Under the pieces are notes generated by a model. That model was not told where the DNA came from, did no database searches, and was given only the letters and a program-made list of their open reading frames with translations. Source: JBMYZL01 sp049610385 (GTDB taxonomy: Bacteria > Bacteroidota > Bacteroidia > Flavobacteriales_D > Sanyastnellaceae). From it: a DNA stretch of 36,801 nt. Below, piece by piece: positions 7,575 to 16,734 of the stretch (positions are counted from its first letter, which is position 1; each line of letters begins with the position of its first letter). The translations under genes and the position numbers were made by a program. The stretch spans positions 1 through 36,801 of the forward strand of contig JBMYZL010000023.1 of the NCBI GenBank assembly GCA_049610385.1, in the 5' to 3' direction.

Positions 7575-9233
7575 TCAGTCCAGCGTTTGACTCGGCTCCA
7601 AAGCAAGTTTGGTCACGGCGTGCACCAGTGCAATTTTCTTGTACCTCGTTTCCCCGATGTTGAAGTATCCATACATCCTGCGGAGGGAAGAACCGATGCC
7701 ATCGATGCTCAGGAAGGCTCGATCGGCGATGGCTTGGTTTGTCATGGTCGGTTCTTTCATCAACAGGTTCAAGACCTTCCAATCGGTTTCGTTCAATGGC
7801 CGGTCAATGGCGGCTTCAATGGCCGATCGCTGGTCTTCCAATGAGGGCAGGGAAATCGCCATGCTTCTCATTTGCGACGCCCTCAACTCCTCTATTTTAC
7901 TGAGCAGTGCCGCCTTGCGCTGTTCGTGCATGGCTTTGTTTCGCAAGGCATAGGCCACCACTCCGGCTACGACAAAACCGAAAATCACGATGAGCAGGAT
8001 AACGGTTTGAAGCTGCTGGATGTACAGTCTGTCCACCTCTTCTTGGCCCTCCATCCGCAGCACGTTCAAGCGGTGCTCAACGTCCTTTTCGTACGCCGTG
8101 CGGATGACGACGAACTTGTTTCGTGCGTGCTCGACGCTGTCGTGAAACGCCAGAAAGGACTCATGCATCTCGAGAGCCCGTGCCGTGTTGCCCAATTCTT
8201 TGTGAGCGAGATACAGCAGCTCATACAAATCGCTCAACAGCTCGTGACTTTCGAGGTCCGGATGACGCACTAAAATGCCCTCTGCCTGTGCCAAAGTACC
8301 GCGCACATCGTCACCCAACTGCAGCCGCGCGAGCAACAATTGGCACTCGACCATGGCCTGCTCTGCACCCAGCCGTTCAAACAGCTTCAGGCTCCGTGTT
8401 GCGTGAAACATCGCGTCATCTACCAGGCCTTCCACTTCATAAAGTGTAGCGATGTTCTGATGGACGGCCGCGAGGTGGTAATCGGAATTGGCTTGTTCTG
8501 CAAGCGGCAAGGCTTGGTAGTACAATTCCGTCGCGTGTTGAAGGTTTCCCAACTTGTATTCACAGTACCCGAGGTTCATGTATAAGAGCCCGCGAAAGCG
8601 CGCATTCTCTGGAGTCCAATCCAATTCAGCCAGCACCTCCTCGTATTGGGTTTTGCCCAATTCGAACATTTCAATCAAAACGAAAACGTTGCCCAAGGCC
8701 ATGCGCGCATTGCGTTTCCCTCGGGCGTTTTCGGCAGCCGTGTGCAATTCCAACGCCTTCGTGAAGGAATCCATCGCTTGGGCGTAATCCGCCTGGTTGG
8801 CGTACACATTTCCCCGGTTTGCGGCCAAAGACCCCATGCGCATGTCATCGTCAAACGGCCGGATGACCTCCTCTGCTCGCCGGTACGCTTTCAGCGCCTC
8901 CTCATTGAGCCCTTTGTAATTGAGCAGCCCTCCCTTGCGCAACCATGCATCATACAGGAGCAAAGGACGGTTGTGCTCCAGCGCTTTAACCGCCAACTCT
9001 TCCAATTCTACCAGCATGGTATCAGGGTATCGCTGGTGATAACCTGCGTACAGTTGATCAAATGCCGCAAATCGCACGTCGATGCTCTCAGACTCATCGT
9101 GCCATATCCGGAGCAAGCTGTCCAATTGCAGAGCATCTGTGGCTGCCGTTGGCCAAGCTGGCGCCAACAAGGCGATGGCCACGAGCAGCCAATGGCTGAG
9201 CAAAACCCTTTGTAATGTTTTCCGATGATTCAT
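7575..9233 (-). CDS. TPR-repeat membrane protein with C-terminal LuxR-like HTH
   Basis: The 552-residue protein has a signal peptide (1-31), about seven tetratricopeptide-type helical repeats (residues 90-365), a transmembrane helix at about 410-430 and a charged coiled-coil (434-455). The C-terminal domain at about 480-545 (DWKVLNLLMKEPTMTNQAIA, then DGIGSSLRRMYGYFNIGE) looks like a LuxR/GerE-type DNA-binding helix-turn-helix. This places TPRs in the periplasm and the DNA-binding domain in the cytoplasm, a one-protein membrane regulator layout known in Bacteroidota. Its gene is divergent from the fasciclin gene pair, and the shared intergenic region holds inverted repeats, so it may control them. 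That link is inference. The target site and the signal sensed are unknown. Confidence 0.8.
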   Translation of the reverse strand: MNHRKTLQRVLLSHWLLVAIALLAPAWPTAATDALQLDSLLRIWHDESESIDVRFAAFDQLYAGYHQRYPDTMLVELEELAVKALEHNRPLLLYDAWLRKGGLLNYKGLNEEALKAYRRAEEVIRPFDDDMRMGSLAANRGNVYANQADYAQAMDSFTKALELHTAAENARGKRNARMALGNVFVLIEMFELGKTQYEEVLAELDWTPENARFRGLLYMNLGYCEYKLGNLQHATELYYQALPLAEQANSDYHLAAVHQNIATLYEVEGLVDDAMFHATRSLKLFERLGAEQAMVECQLLLARLQLGDDVRGTLAQAEGILVRHPDLESHELLSDLYELLYLAHKELGNTARALEMHESFLAFHDSVEHARNKFVVIRTAYEKDVEHRLNVLRMEGQEEVDRLYIQQLQTVILLIVIFGFVVAGVVAYALRNKAMHEQRKAALLSKIEELRASQMRSMAISLPSLEDQRSAIEAAIDRPLNETDWKVLNLLMKEPTMTNQAIADRAFLSIDGIGSSLRRMYGYFNIGETRYKKIALVHAVTKLALEPSQTLD

Positions 9234-9285
9234 GGAGTTGCTCCTAAGTTACAGGAAGGCGAATATGAAAACATCTGTTGTTCAT

Positions 9286-9361
9286 CATTTCACGTCTGGG
9301 GGTGAAATGCCACCGAATCGCATCCCAAGAGTGAACCTTATACCTCTAGAGATGTTCTCTA
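9286..9361. promoter_or_regulatory. Inverted repeats in the divergent intergenic region
   Basis: CATTTCAC at 9286-9293 is matched by its exact complement GTGAAATG at 9302-9309, with 8 bases between them. A second perfect repeat, TAGAGA-TGT-TCTCTA, lies at 9347-9361. Both are between the start codons of the TPR-HTH regulator gene and the first fasciclin gene, so they may be operators. No binding has been shown. Confidence 0.3.
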
Positions 9362-9440
9362 TACCCGTGAACGCCTGAACAAAACATGCCATTGTCACCT
9401 TTTTCATGGACGGAGCGTTCTCGAATTAAACCACGTTGAA

Positions 9441-11666
9441 GTGAAACACCTCTCTCTCCTTTCCATCTTCGCCGGCCTGAGTGCCGTTGTTGCACAAGCC
9501 CAATGCGAAGCCGACACCACGGTTTATCTGACCGACTTCATTTTCACACCCAGCGAAATCACCATTTCGGTGGGACAAACCATTGCCTTCGTCAACGCCG
9601 AAGGCACGCACAACGTGGACGGAACTGCGGAGGGCAACCCGGTCTCCTTCTTTCTTGAGGAAACCGAGGGCAACATCAGCGGCGTCTGCATGGGCACTGT
9701 CACCTTTGACGTGCCGGGTGTTTACACCTTCACATCTTCTATAGGAGTCCAGCCTCAATTGGGCATGACTGGCACCATCGTGGTCGACGCAGTGACCTTA
9801 GCAGATCGGATGGTAGGCTTTTTTGGGAGCGGCGATTTGGAGGAGCTCGATGCCTTTTACAGCGCTTGGGCGTTCTTGACTTACTACAGCTCCGTTTACT
9901 GGGACGGTGCCACGCCCAACGAAGGCTGGACCGGAGACCTCGATCTCAATGGCGCTCCAGAATACACGGTATTCGTCCCTACGGATGAAGCCGTGGATGA
10001 TTTAATGAACCTCATGAACTTGAGCCAATTCGATATGCTCGCGTTTTACGACATGCTTCCAGCCTTGAAGTACCACATCGTACCGGGCATTTACATGGCG
10101 AGTGACTTAGAAGACGGCATGGAATTGCCCACGGCGGAGGGCCAATCCGTCTCCATTTCCATCGGCGACGCCGGTGCAATTGTGGACGATGCGAACATCA
10201 TCTATCCTGATATCACGGCATTCAATGGCGTGATTCACGTCATTGATCACATCCTGGTGCCAGCGGGCTATCCCGGCGCCACAACGTGGGACGTCATCGT
10301 CCAAAGTCCGGACCACACCATCCTCGAACAGGCGCTTTTGGCCGAAGGACTGGATAATGCCCTGCGTGGACAACCCATCTTGAACGACAACGAACCGGCT
10401 GAAGGTCCTTTCACGGTCTTCGCCCCGACGGACGATGCCTTTTTTGCCTTGGCAGAAGCCAACGGGTTTGAGAGCGTTCAAGCGTTGCTCGGATCCCAAT
10501 TCATCGATGACATCTTGGATGCCCACCTCGTAGAAGCGGTATACGAGAGTGGAGACCTCTACAACGGGCAAAATTTGCCGTCATACAACAACTCAGGCAT
10601 CGTGAACATCACCCTTGATGATGAGGGAATCGAGGCCAACACCGCCCCCATCATCCAAGCCGACATGCTGGCGTACAACGGTGTAGTGCATTCCTTGGGC
10701 GAAGTGATGCCTTTTGACTTCCCCGACCCAGAAGGCACCTGCGGCGCGTGGACCATCATCATGACCTGCAGCAATGGAGGCCCCTCTGGGTGGGAAGGCT
10801 CTTCGCTCCATGTGTTCGCCAACGGAAGTCAAATTGCAGCTGAAACCATGATGTCCGTCGGCAGCGAGTCGTTCTCCATCCCAGTGGACGACGGAAGTCG
10901 AATTGACGTCGTGTACAACGATCAAGGCTGGGGCGAATACCACGGCTACAGCGTCATCGATCAAAACGGCACCACCTTATTTAGCAGCTCAGGAACCCAA
11001 ACCTGGGACGGCGGGGAGCCGCCCATCAGCGTGTACGGCCTCAATCCCTGTGGAGAGGAACCCAGTTGCGGCCTCATTGAAATTACCTTCACCGACAATT
11101 CCTACGACGGCTGGTATGGAGGCAGCATGGGCGTCTTCTCAGAATCCGGCCTGGAAGCAAACATCTATTTCAACCCCGATTTTGATGGAGACGGATACGC
11201 GGATTACCAATCGTTCGAGGAACGAACGGTCATGGTCACCGTAGACGAAGGAGAAATCGACTTCCTCGTCAGTTCCCCCGTGGTCTACCCCACGCAATGC
11301 GGTTATATTGTGAAGAACCCAGCGGGCGAGGTCGCCATTGATGAAACGAGCACCAGCGAAGCCCCACCGAGCACGCTCAATTTCGTCATCTGCGAGACGA
11401 CTGCCTCCCTCATTGGAGAAGCAGAGGGATCAAAAACCCCTATTTCCCTTTACCCCAACCCCGTTACTGCAGTTACACAACTTCAGGGATTTGATGATTA
11501 CGAAGCGTGGGAGGCAGAGATCCTCAGCGTCGATGGCAAGGTGGTCCATCGCCAGCGTGGGGTAGGCAACGGCACACTGGATGTGTTCATTTTACCAAAT
11601 GGTCTGTATACGATCCGATTGCAATCCGAAGACAGCTGGCACACGCTGCGTTTCGTGAAAGAATGA
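9441..11666 (+). CDS. Secreted cupredoxin-like/two-fasciclin protein with T9SS sorting domain (copy 1)
   Basis: The 741-residue product starts at GTG with a signal peptide (1-21). Residues 22-118 fold like a cupredoxin: FTPSEITISVGQTIAFVN, THNVDG, and YTFTSSIGVQPQLGMTG. Only His57 and Met109 of the expected copper ligands are seen. The Cys position is Ser99 and the second His position is Gly102. Two fasciclin (FAS1) domains follow at about 120-275 and 280-425, each with the TVF.PTD and NGV.H motifs. Two related β-modules (SGWEGSSLHVFANG; YDGWYGGSMGVF) occupy about 432-650, and a T9SS sorting domain (LYPNPVTAVTQLQGF) ends the protein. FAS1 domains mediate adhesion, so a surface adhesion role is inferred. 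GTG is supported because the only nearby upstream ATG (9406) runs into a stop. Confidence 0.8.
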   Translation: MKHLSLLSIFAGLSAVVAQAQCEADTTVYLTDFIFTPSEITISVGQTIAFVNAEGTHNVDGTAEGNPVSFFLEETEGNISGVCMGTVTFDVPGVYTFTSSIGVQPQLGMTGTIVVDAVTLADRMVGFFGSGDLEELDAFYSAWAFLTYYSSVYWDGATPNEGWTGDLDLNGAPEYTVFVPTDEAVDDLMNLMNLSQFDMLAFYDMLPALKYHIVPGIYMASDLEDGMELPTAEGQSVSISIGDAGAIVDDANIIYPDITAFNGVIHVIDHILVPAGYPGATTWDVIVQSPDHTILEQALLAEGLDNALRGQPILNDNEPAEGPFTVFAPTDDAFFALAEANGFESVQALLGSQFIDDILDAHLVEAVYESGDLYNGQNLPSYNNSGIVNITLDDEGIEANTAPIIQADMLAYNGVVHSLGEVMPFDFPDPEGTCGAWTIIMTCSNGGPSGWEGSSLHVFANGSQIAAETMMSVGSESFSIPVDDGSRIDVVYNDQGWGEYHGYSVIDQNGTTLFSSSGTQTWDGGEPPISVYGLNPCGEEPSCGLIEITFTDNSYDGWYGGSMGVFSESGLEANIYFNPDFDGDGYADYQSFEERTVMVTVDEGEIDFLVSSPVVYPTQCGYIVKNPAGEVAIDETSTSEAPPSTLNFVICETTASLIGEAEGSKTPISLYPNPVTAVTQLQGFDDYEAWEAEILSVDGKVVHRQRGVGNGTLDVFILPNGLYTIRLQSEDSWHTLRFVKE

Positions 11667-11692
11667 GCGCTTAGCCTAATTTGATTCCACCA

Positions 11693-13921
11693 GTGCAAAA
11701 GAAACACCTTCCCCTCCTCTTCATCTTCGCCAGCTTGAATGCCGTTGTTGCCCGGGCACAATGCGAAGCAGATGCCACGGTCTATCTGACCGATTTCCTT
11801 TTCACGCCCAGCGAATTCACCATTTCTGTGGGGCAAACCGTCGCCTTCGTGAACGCCGAAGGCACGCACAATGTTGATGGAACCGCGGAGAGCAACCCCG
11901 TTTCCTTCTTTCTTGAAGAAACCGAAGGCAACATCGACGGCGTCTGCATGGGCACGGTCACATTCGACGTGCCGGGCGTTTACACCTACACGTCTTCCAT
12001 TGGGGTGCAGCCTGAATTGGGCATGACCGGAACAATCATTGTGGATGCAGAAACGCTGTGCGATGTCATGCTGAGCTTCTGGGGTTCTGGTGCAAATGAA
12101 AACATGGACGCGTACGCGTCCGCTTATGCTTTTCAATCGTATTTCGGATGTTCGTTTTTCGGCCAGAGTGGAGGCTTTCCTGGTTCGACCGTGAACTTGG
12201 AGGGACTGGACGAATACACGTTGTTTCTTCCCAACTCTGCTGCCATCGAAGGGCTTCAGGAATTGATGAATTTAAATTCATTTGACCTCCTGTACTTCAC
12301 TGAAGGCATGGTGGCGGGATTGAGCTACCACATGGTGCCGGGTGTTTTCCTAGCCGAGGACCTGCAAGATGGCGCTGTCCTGCCTACCGTGGAAGGCCAG
12401 AACCTTGCCGTTTCGGTGGCGGATGACGGCGGCATCATGCTCAACGGAGCCACCGTCCTCCATGAAGACATTCTGGCATTCAATGGCGTGATCCACGTCA
12501 TCGATGAGATCCTGGTGCCGGCAGGCTACCCGAGCGCAACGACCTGGGACGTCATCGTCCAAAGCCCAGACCACACCATCTTCGAGCAGGCACTTTTGGC
12601 TGAAGGCTTGAACCAAGCCCTCCGTGGCCAACCCATCTTGAACGACAACGAACCAGCCGAAGGCCCTTTCACGGTCTTCGCCCCGACAGACGATGCCTTT
12701 GTCGCGATGGCCGAAGCCAACGGGTTTGAGAGCGTTGATGCCTTGCTGTCGTCCCAATTCATCGACAACATTGTAGACGCCCACATCGTACCCGGGGTGT
12801 ACGAAAGTTCTGACCTCTTCAACGGAATGAATTTGGCCTCATACGACAACTCGGGCACCGTCAACATCACCACTGATGACAACGGGGTTCAAGCCAACAC
12901 CGCCCCCGTCATCCAGGCCGACATGCTGGCATACAATGGGGTCGTGCATTCGTTGGGTGAAGTGATGCCCTTTGACTTTCCCGACCCGGAAGGGACGTGC
13001 GGCGCATGGATCATCACTATGACGTGCGACTGGGGCGGCCCAGACGGCTGGGAAGGATCGTCTTTGCACGTGTTCGCCGATGGCATCGAAGTCGCCTCTG
13101 AAACCATGCTCAACGTGGGGAGCGAGTCATTCTCCATTCCGGTGGACATCGGCCACCGCATCGACGTCGTGTACAATGACGACGGATGGGGCCAATACCA
13201 TGACTACTACATCACGGACAACTACGGCAACGTGGTGTTCAGCAGCGACGAGTGGGGAGTGCCCGGAGATGACCCTTGCAATGTCTATGGATTGAACCCG
13301 TGCGATGAAGACCCCACCTGTGGGCTCATTGAAATCACCTTTACCGACGATTCCGGCGACGGCTGGTACTTCGGCAACATGGGCGTGTACTCTGAGTCGG
13401 GCCTCGAGGCCAACATCTTTTTCAACCCGGATTTTGACGGAGACGGGTACGCCGATTACATCGGTTTCTCCACCCGCACGGCCGTGGTCACCGTCGATGA
13501 AGGGGAAGTTGACTTCTTGGTGAGCGCTCCTTTATCAGATCCCACAGAATGCGGCTATTCGATCAAGAATGTTGAAGGCGATGTGGTGATTGAAGAAACG
13601 AGCACAAATGAGGTTCCTCCAAGCACCTTGAATTATGTCATTTGCGAGAGCAACGCATCAGATATTGTTGAGACTACATCCACAAATGAAGCCTTGTCCT
13701 TCTTCCCAAATCCAGTCTACACGAGCGCTCAATTGCACGGGATCGACGCCCATGAAGCATGGGAAGTGAACATCATCAGCATGGATGGCAAAGTCGTTCA
13801 TCAGGAGCAAGGATTTGGGGACGAATCCATTGACTTGACCAGCTTGATGTCAGGTGTTTATGTGGCACAAATCAAACGGAACCAACTCGAAACCGAAATG
13901 CATCGCTTCGTCAAGGAGTGA
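11693..13921 (+). CDS. Secreted cupredoxin-like/two-fasciclin protein with T9SS sorting domain (copy 2)
   Basis: This tandem paralog of the preceding gene begins only 26 bases after that gene's stop. The GTG at 11693 is preferred over a TTG at 11681, because it aligns with the GTG start of copy 1 just before the signal peptide (QKKHLPLLFIFASLNAVVAR). Domain order is the same: cupredoxin-like fold, two FAS1 domains, two Gly/Trp/Asp β-modules and a T9SS tail (FFPNPVYTSAQL). The cupredoxin domain keeps THNVDG and GMTGT but again reads YTYTSS where a Cys ligand is expected. The cupredoxin and second FAS1 domains are almost identical between the copies, whereas the first FAS1 domain is strongly diverged. 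The two genes are probably co-transcribed. Confidence 0.8.
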   Translation: MQKKHLPLLFIFASLNAVVARAQCEADATVYLTDFLFTPSEFTISVGQTVAFVNAEGTHNVDGTAESNPVSFFLEETEGNIDGVCMGTVTFDVPGVYTYTSSIGVQPELGMTGTIIVDAETLCDVMLSFWGSGANENMDAYASAYAFQSYFGCSFFGQSGGFPGSTVNLEGLDEYTLFLPNSAAIEGLQELMNLNSFDLLYFTEGMVAGLSYHMVPGVFLAEDLQDGAVLPTVEGQNLAVSVADDGGIMLNGATVLHEDILAFNGVIHVIDEILVPAGYPSATTWDVIVQSPDHTIFEQALLAEGLNQALRGQPILNDNEPAEGPFTVFAPTDDAFVAMAEANGFESVDALLSSQFIDNIVDAHIVPGVYESSDLFNGMNLASYDNSGTVNITTDDNGVQANTAPVIQADMLAYNGVVHSLGEVMPFDFPDPEGTCGAWIITMTCDWGGPDGWEGSSLHVFADGIEVASETMLNVGSESFSIPVDIGHRIDVVYNDDGWGQYHDYYITDNYGNVVFSSDEWGVPGDDPCNVYGLNPCDEDPTCGLIEITFTDDSGDGWYFGNMGVYSESGLEANIFFNPDFDGDGYADYIGFSTRTAVVTVDEGEVDFLVSAPLSDPTECGYSIKNVEGDVVIEETSTNEVPPSTLNYVICESNASDIVETTSTNEALSFFPNPVYTSAQLHGIDAHEAWEVNIISMDGKVVHQEQGFGDESIDLTSLMSGVYVAQIKRNQLETEMHRFVKE

Positions 13922-14360
13922 TGCTACAGAAAACGTGTGTTGGCAGGGCCGATTGCTCCACCCAATGGGAAGGCTGCCCAATGGATGACTCGCTGCTCTG
14001 CATGAAGCAGGTGTGCTACCGGTGAAGCAGAGAAAAAGACCATCATCACCAAGACGGACTGATCCAGCGTGAAGCATTGGGCGCAACGAAACCGAGCTAC
14101 GAGAACACGCTGAAGTGCGTCTTCAACCCGCTGGAATAGATGCGGGCGGATGGTATCGAGATGCAATACTTTTCAGCGTTTGACCAGATGTGGAAGGTGG
14201 CTTGGATACATGGTTTTGTGGACTTAAGGGCCAAAAAATGTCGGAAGTTTTGAGGTCAGATTCCCGATGGGGCTGCGGCGGTGTTGAAAACCTTCATTGG
14301 CCTGTCATACGCTCCATGGTCTGGCAATATATCTTGCGCCAAACCCTTACGTTTTATTTC
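13922..14360. other. Intergenic stretch without a recognisable gene
   Basis: These 439 bases follow the second fasciclin gene. Short open frames occur on both strands but none has a recognisable domain, a signal peptide or good coding character. No tRNA, repeat array or clear terminator was seen. It may hold gene debris and the promoter of the small membrane protein gene downstream. Confidence 0.4.
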
Positions 14361-14750
14361 ATGAAAACTTCAACCACACTCACGATTCTTGGAGTGTACC
14401 AAACCCTTATTGGCTGCGTCGCCATGTTCGGCGCATCCTCCATGGCTGAGATGGCCCTGGCCGAATCTTACCAAAGCGACGCCAACCTCCTTCACCTTGC
14501 CACCAACATGCACGTGGGTGTGGGACACGCCTTCTTTATGATTGGCATCCTTTTGTTGGCTTCTCGGAAGGCGAGCATCGATGTGGCCAAAACCATCATC
14601 ATTGCCTACCTTATCGGCATCGCCGCGATGTTTGTGGTCATGAACATGGTCATCGGTCAAAGTGAACTGATGAACTTCAGCATCGAAATGATCGCTCCTG
14701 ACATGGTGTTCTTCGTGCTCGCCATATTCGGATACATCAAAGCAAAGTAA
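14361..14750 (+). CDS. Small four-helix membrane protein of unknown function
   Basis: The product from this ATG has 129 residues (MKTSTTLTILGVYQTLIGCV) with four hydrophobic segments at about 7-25, 48-66, 75-95 and 105-126. An upstream in-frame start (14190) would add 57 residues without hydrophobic or domain character and is rejected. The spacing of the helices resembles small DoxX-like or DUF membrane proteins, but no diagnostic motif was found. It is a monocistronic gene with its own rho-independent terminator. Function is unknown. Confidence 0.7.
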   Translation: MKTSTTLTILGVYQTLIGCVAMFGASSMAEMALAESYQSDANLLHLATNMHVGVGHAFFMIGILLLASRKASIDVAKTIIIAYLIGIAAMFVVMNMVIGQSELMNFSIEMIAPDMVFFVLAIFGYIKAK

Positions 14751-14770
14751 CCCCCTTCTCTGAGACTTGG

Positions 14771-14798
14771 AAAAGGCACTCAGTTGGGTGCCTTTTTT
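14771..14798 (+). terminator. Rho-independent terminator
   Basis: AAAAGGCAC (14771-14779) pairs with GTGCCTTTT (14788-14796) around an 8-base loop and is followed by a run of T to 14798. It lies about 20 bases after the stop of the small membrane protein gene, so it ends that transcript. Confidence 0.85.
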
Positions 14799-14945
14799 GC
14801 TTGACACACCAGGGGTGCCACCCACTTGTCAGTTGATGCTTGTCTAGATCAACCACCTTCCATTGGCGATGAATGACATTCATTGTCGTGGAAAACTTGC
14901 AAAGAAAAATCTCCTACATTTCATTTTCCCTGTCACAACATTTTC

Positions 14946-16442
14946 ATGAATCTGAAGAGCATCAAGTCCGCTTCGTACAACTGGGCAGCAACAAGCCTTG
15001 CCCTGGTGTTTGGAGTGAATTTATTGATTCGAAGTTGGCATTGCACCGAGTGGATACCAAATGGGGACGAGCCCTTTTCGCTGTATTTCGCTCAGTGGAG
15101 TTTTGAGGGCATCTCATCGGTGCTCATGAATGGAAACAACCCACCTGTCTACGAATGGGTGCTCCATCTGCTTCAGCATTGGAATGGATTCAACTGGCAA
15201 AGGGCAAGGTGGATATCAGCCATCTGGGTGTCCATAGGCGCCATGGCACTGTGGGGCGCCAGCCTGAAAAAGCAGGGTTGGGGAGCGATGTTTTCGGCTT
15301 GTCTGTTTTTGGCTTCAACACAAGTGATGAGCGCAAGTCACCTGATTCGGGCCTATGCCCTTGAAATCGGTCTGATTTGCTTGTTGTTGTGGTGCACAGA
15401 AACGCTCGTGACGCAAGATGATGATGAGAAGAGAAGGCCACAGAACCGATATCTTGGGTTGGCATGGGCTTTGTTGGTCGTGCTCGTGCCCTGGGTGCAT
15501 TTTTATGGATGGTTACTCATTATTCCTGCAATCCTTCGATTGGATTTTCGGAAAAACTGGAAACCCATCCTGTTGGCGGGCTTGGGATTGGCCCCCTTGA
15601 TTTTGCATACTGCAAATCGGTTAGCATCGACTTTGGATACAGGAGTCGCGCTGGATCAACCCAATGGATATCCCATGCTGCGGGACATTTTCTTGGTCTT
15701 GAATGGGAGCTCCACACTGACCATTTTGGCGTTGGTCACTTGTATCGGGTCGCTTTTTCTAAGTTTGAGAAAAGGCTGGGGAAGCAACCCCGTCTGGTTG
15801 TCACCCTTGGCACTTTATGGCATCGGATCGTTGTGCACACCCATGTATGCTCCTCGATACGTCGCCTTATTTGCGCCATATTGGTGTCACTTCTTGGGTC
15901 AAAGCCTCGCTTTTCTCATTCAGCATACATCAATTCCATTCAAGTTAAGGGGAGTGTCGCTGTCAACTGGCACAATGCTGGGCTTGTATTGCAGTGGGTT
16001 CATCCTTTGGCAAACCCAACCACAAACACCTGTATACGCCCCCCTAAACAACGCGGTCAAAGTCGTTCCAAGAACTACGTCGGTCGCTTACATCCTGGCA
16101 CCGCAATATTGTGATTTGCCTTTTGCAAGAATCCTTCGGCCTGAGGTGTTTGAACGCGGGGCATTGCACGAAAAGCGATGGTCCAAGGGCGATGACATGA
16201 ACCCCATAGATGCTTTGCATGCAGACTTGATCGAATCAGGAGTGCAAGTAATCAACGCTGGAGGTCAAGAGGTTCAAATTGCGGAGAAACTGCTACAAGC
16301 CGACACCCTTTGTCTTTGCGACTGTGGTCTTTGGCGCTACCCGAAGGCAAACATTCCGGATATCATCATGGATTCTCATCCACGAGAAGTATTCGATTTT
16401 CAAGACAACAGCATCCGTCTAAAATGCTTTTCACGTTATTGA
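14946..16442 (+). CDS. Polytopic membrane protein, GT39/GT-C glycosyltransferase-like
   Basis: The product from ATG 14946 has 498 residues with about ten hydrophobic helices. After the first helix comes an acidic loop, PNGDEPFSLYFAQWSFEG, with the Asp-Glu pair that GT-C enzymes (GT39/ArnT/PMT type) place in their first extracytoplasmic loop to bind the lipid-phosphate sugar donor. Further helices and a soluble C-terminal part (about 390-498) fit that fold. An upstream in-frame TTG (14883) adds only a poorly hydrophobic 21-residue extension, so the ATG is preferred. The likely role is transfer of a sugar from a polyprenyl-phosphate donor to a lipid, protein or glycan at the inner membrane. Substrate is unknown. 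The gene has no obvious operon partner. Confidence 0.65.
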   Translation: MNLKSIKSASYNWAATSLALVFGVNLLIRSWHCTEWIPNGDEPFSLYFAQWSFEGISSVLMNGNNPPVYEWVLHLLQHWNGFNWQRARWISAIWVSIGAMALWGASLKKQGWGAMFSACLFLASTQVMSASHLIRAYALEIGLICLLLWCTETLVTQDDDEKRRPQNRYLGLAWALLVVLVPWVHFYGWLLIIPAILRLDFRKNWKPILLAGLGLAPLILHTANRLASTLDTGVALDQPNGYPMLRDIFLVLNGSSTLTILALVTCIGSLFLSLRKGWGSNPVWLSPLALYGIGSLCTPMYAPRYVALFAPYWCHFLGQSLAFLIQHTSIPFKLRGVSLSTGTMLGLYCSGFILWQTQPQTPVYAPLNNAVKVVPRTTSVAYILAPQYCDLPFARILRPEVFERGALHEKRWSKGDDMNPIDALHADLIESGVQVINAGGQEVQIAEKLLQADTLCLCDCGLWRYPKANIPDIIMDSHPREVFDFQDNSIRLKCFSRY

Positions 16443-16734
16443 GATGCACACATAGGTTGAATAATCAACAGGGAATATCTCCCTTCAATCCGTGAACCTG
16501 GCAGGGAACCTTTTGCCCAAGTTTTGAAAGGCACCACCGCCATGGACTTCGGCTTTTTTCGCAGGCCAATAACACACCAAAGCGACCACCTGTCTTGACG
16601 GCGTTCACCCCGCAAGTCCCGGACAAACGGTTCAATTGACATGTACCGAATGCACTCCGATGGATGGCCTGTTGTTCAACGGAATCCATCTTCACACCAA
16701 CATTTTCACTATTTTTAAATTTATTTTCAATTTC
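16443..16734. other. Intergenic stretch, no gene seen
   Basis: These 292 bases separate the membrane glycosyltransferase-like gene from the dockerin-like gene. Open frames on the minus strand here have no signal peptide or domain. An AT-rich stretch (TATTTTTAAATTTATTTTC) just before 16735 may hold the promoter of the downstream gene, but no -33 element could be placed. Confidence 0.35.

Noticed and set aside
13922..14360. Possible transposase remnant in the gap after the fasciclin genes
   Set aside because: Short frames are interrupted and none shows a catalytic motif or terminal inverted repeats.
16436..16695. Minus-strand open frames before the dockerin-like gene
   Set aside because: No signal peptide, domain or plausible start context; they are most likely chance frames.
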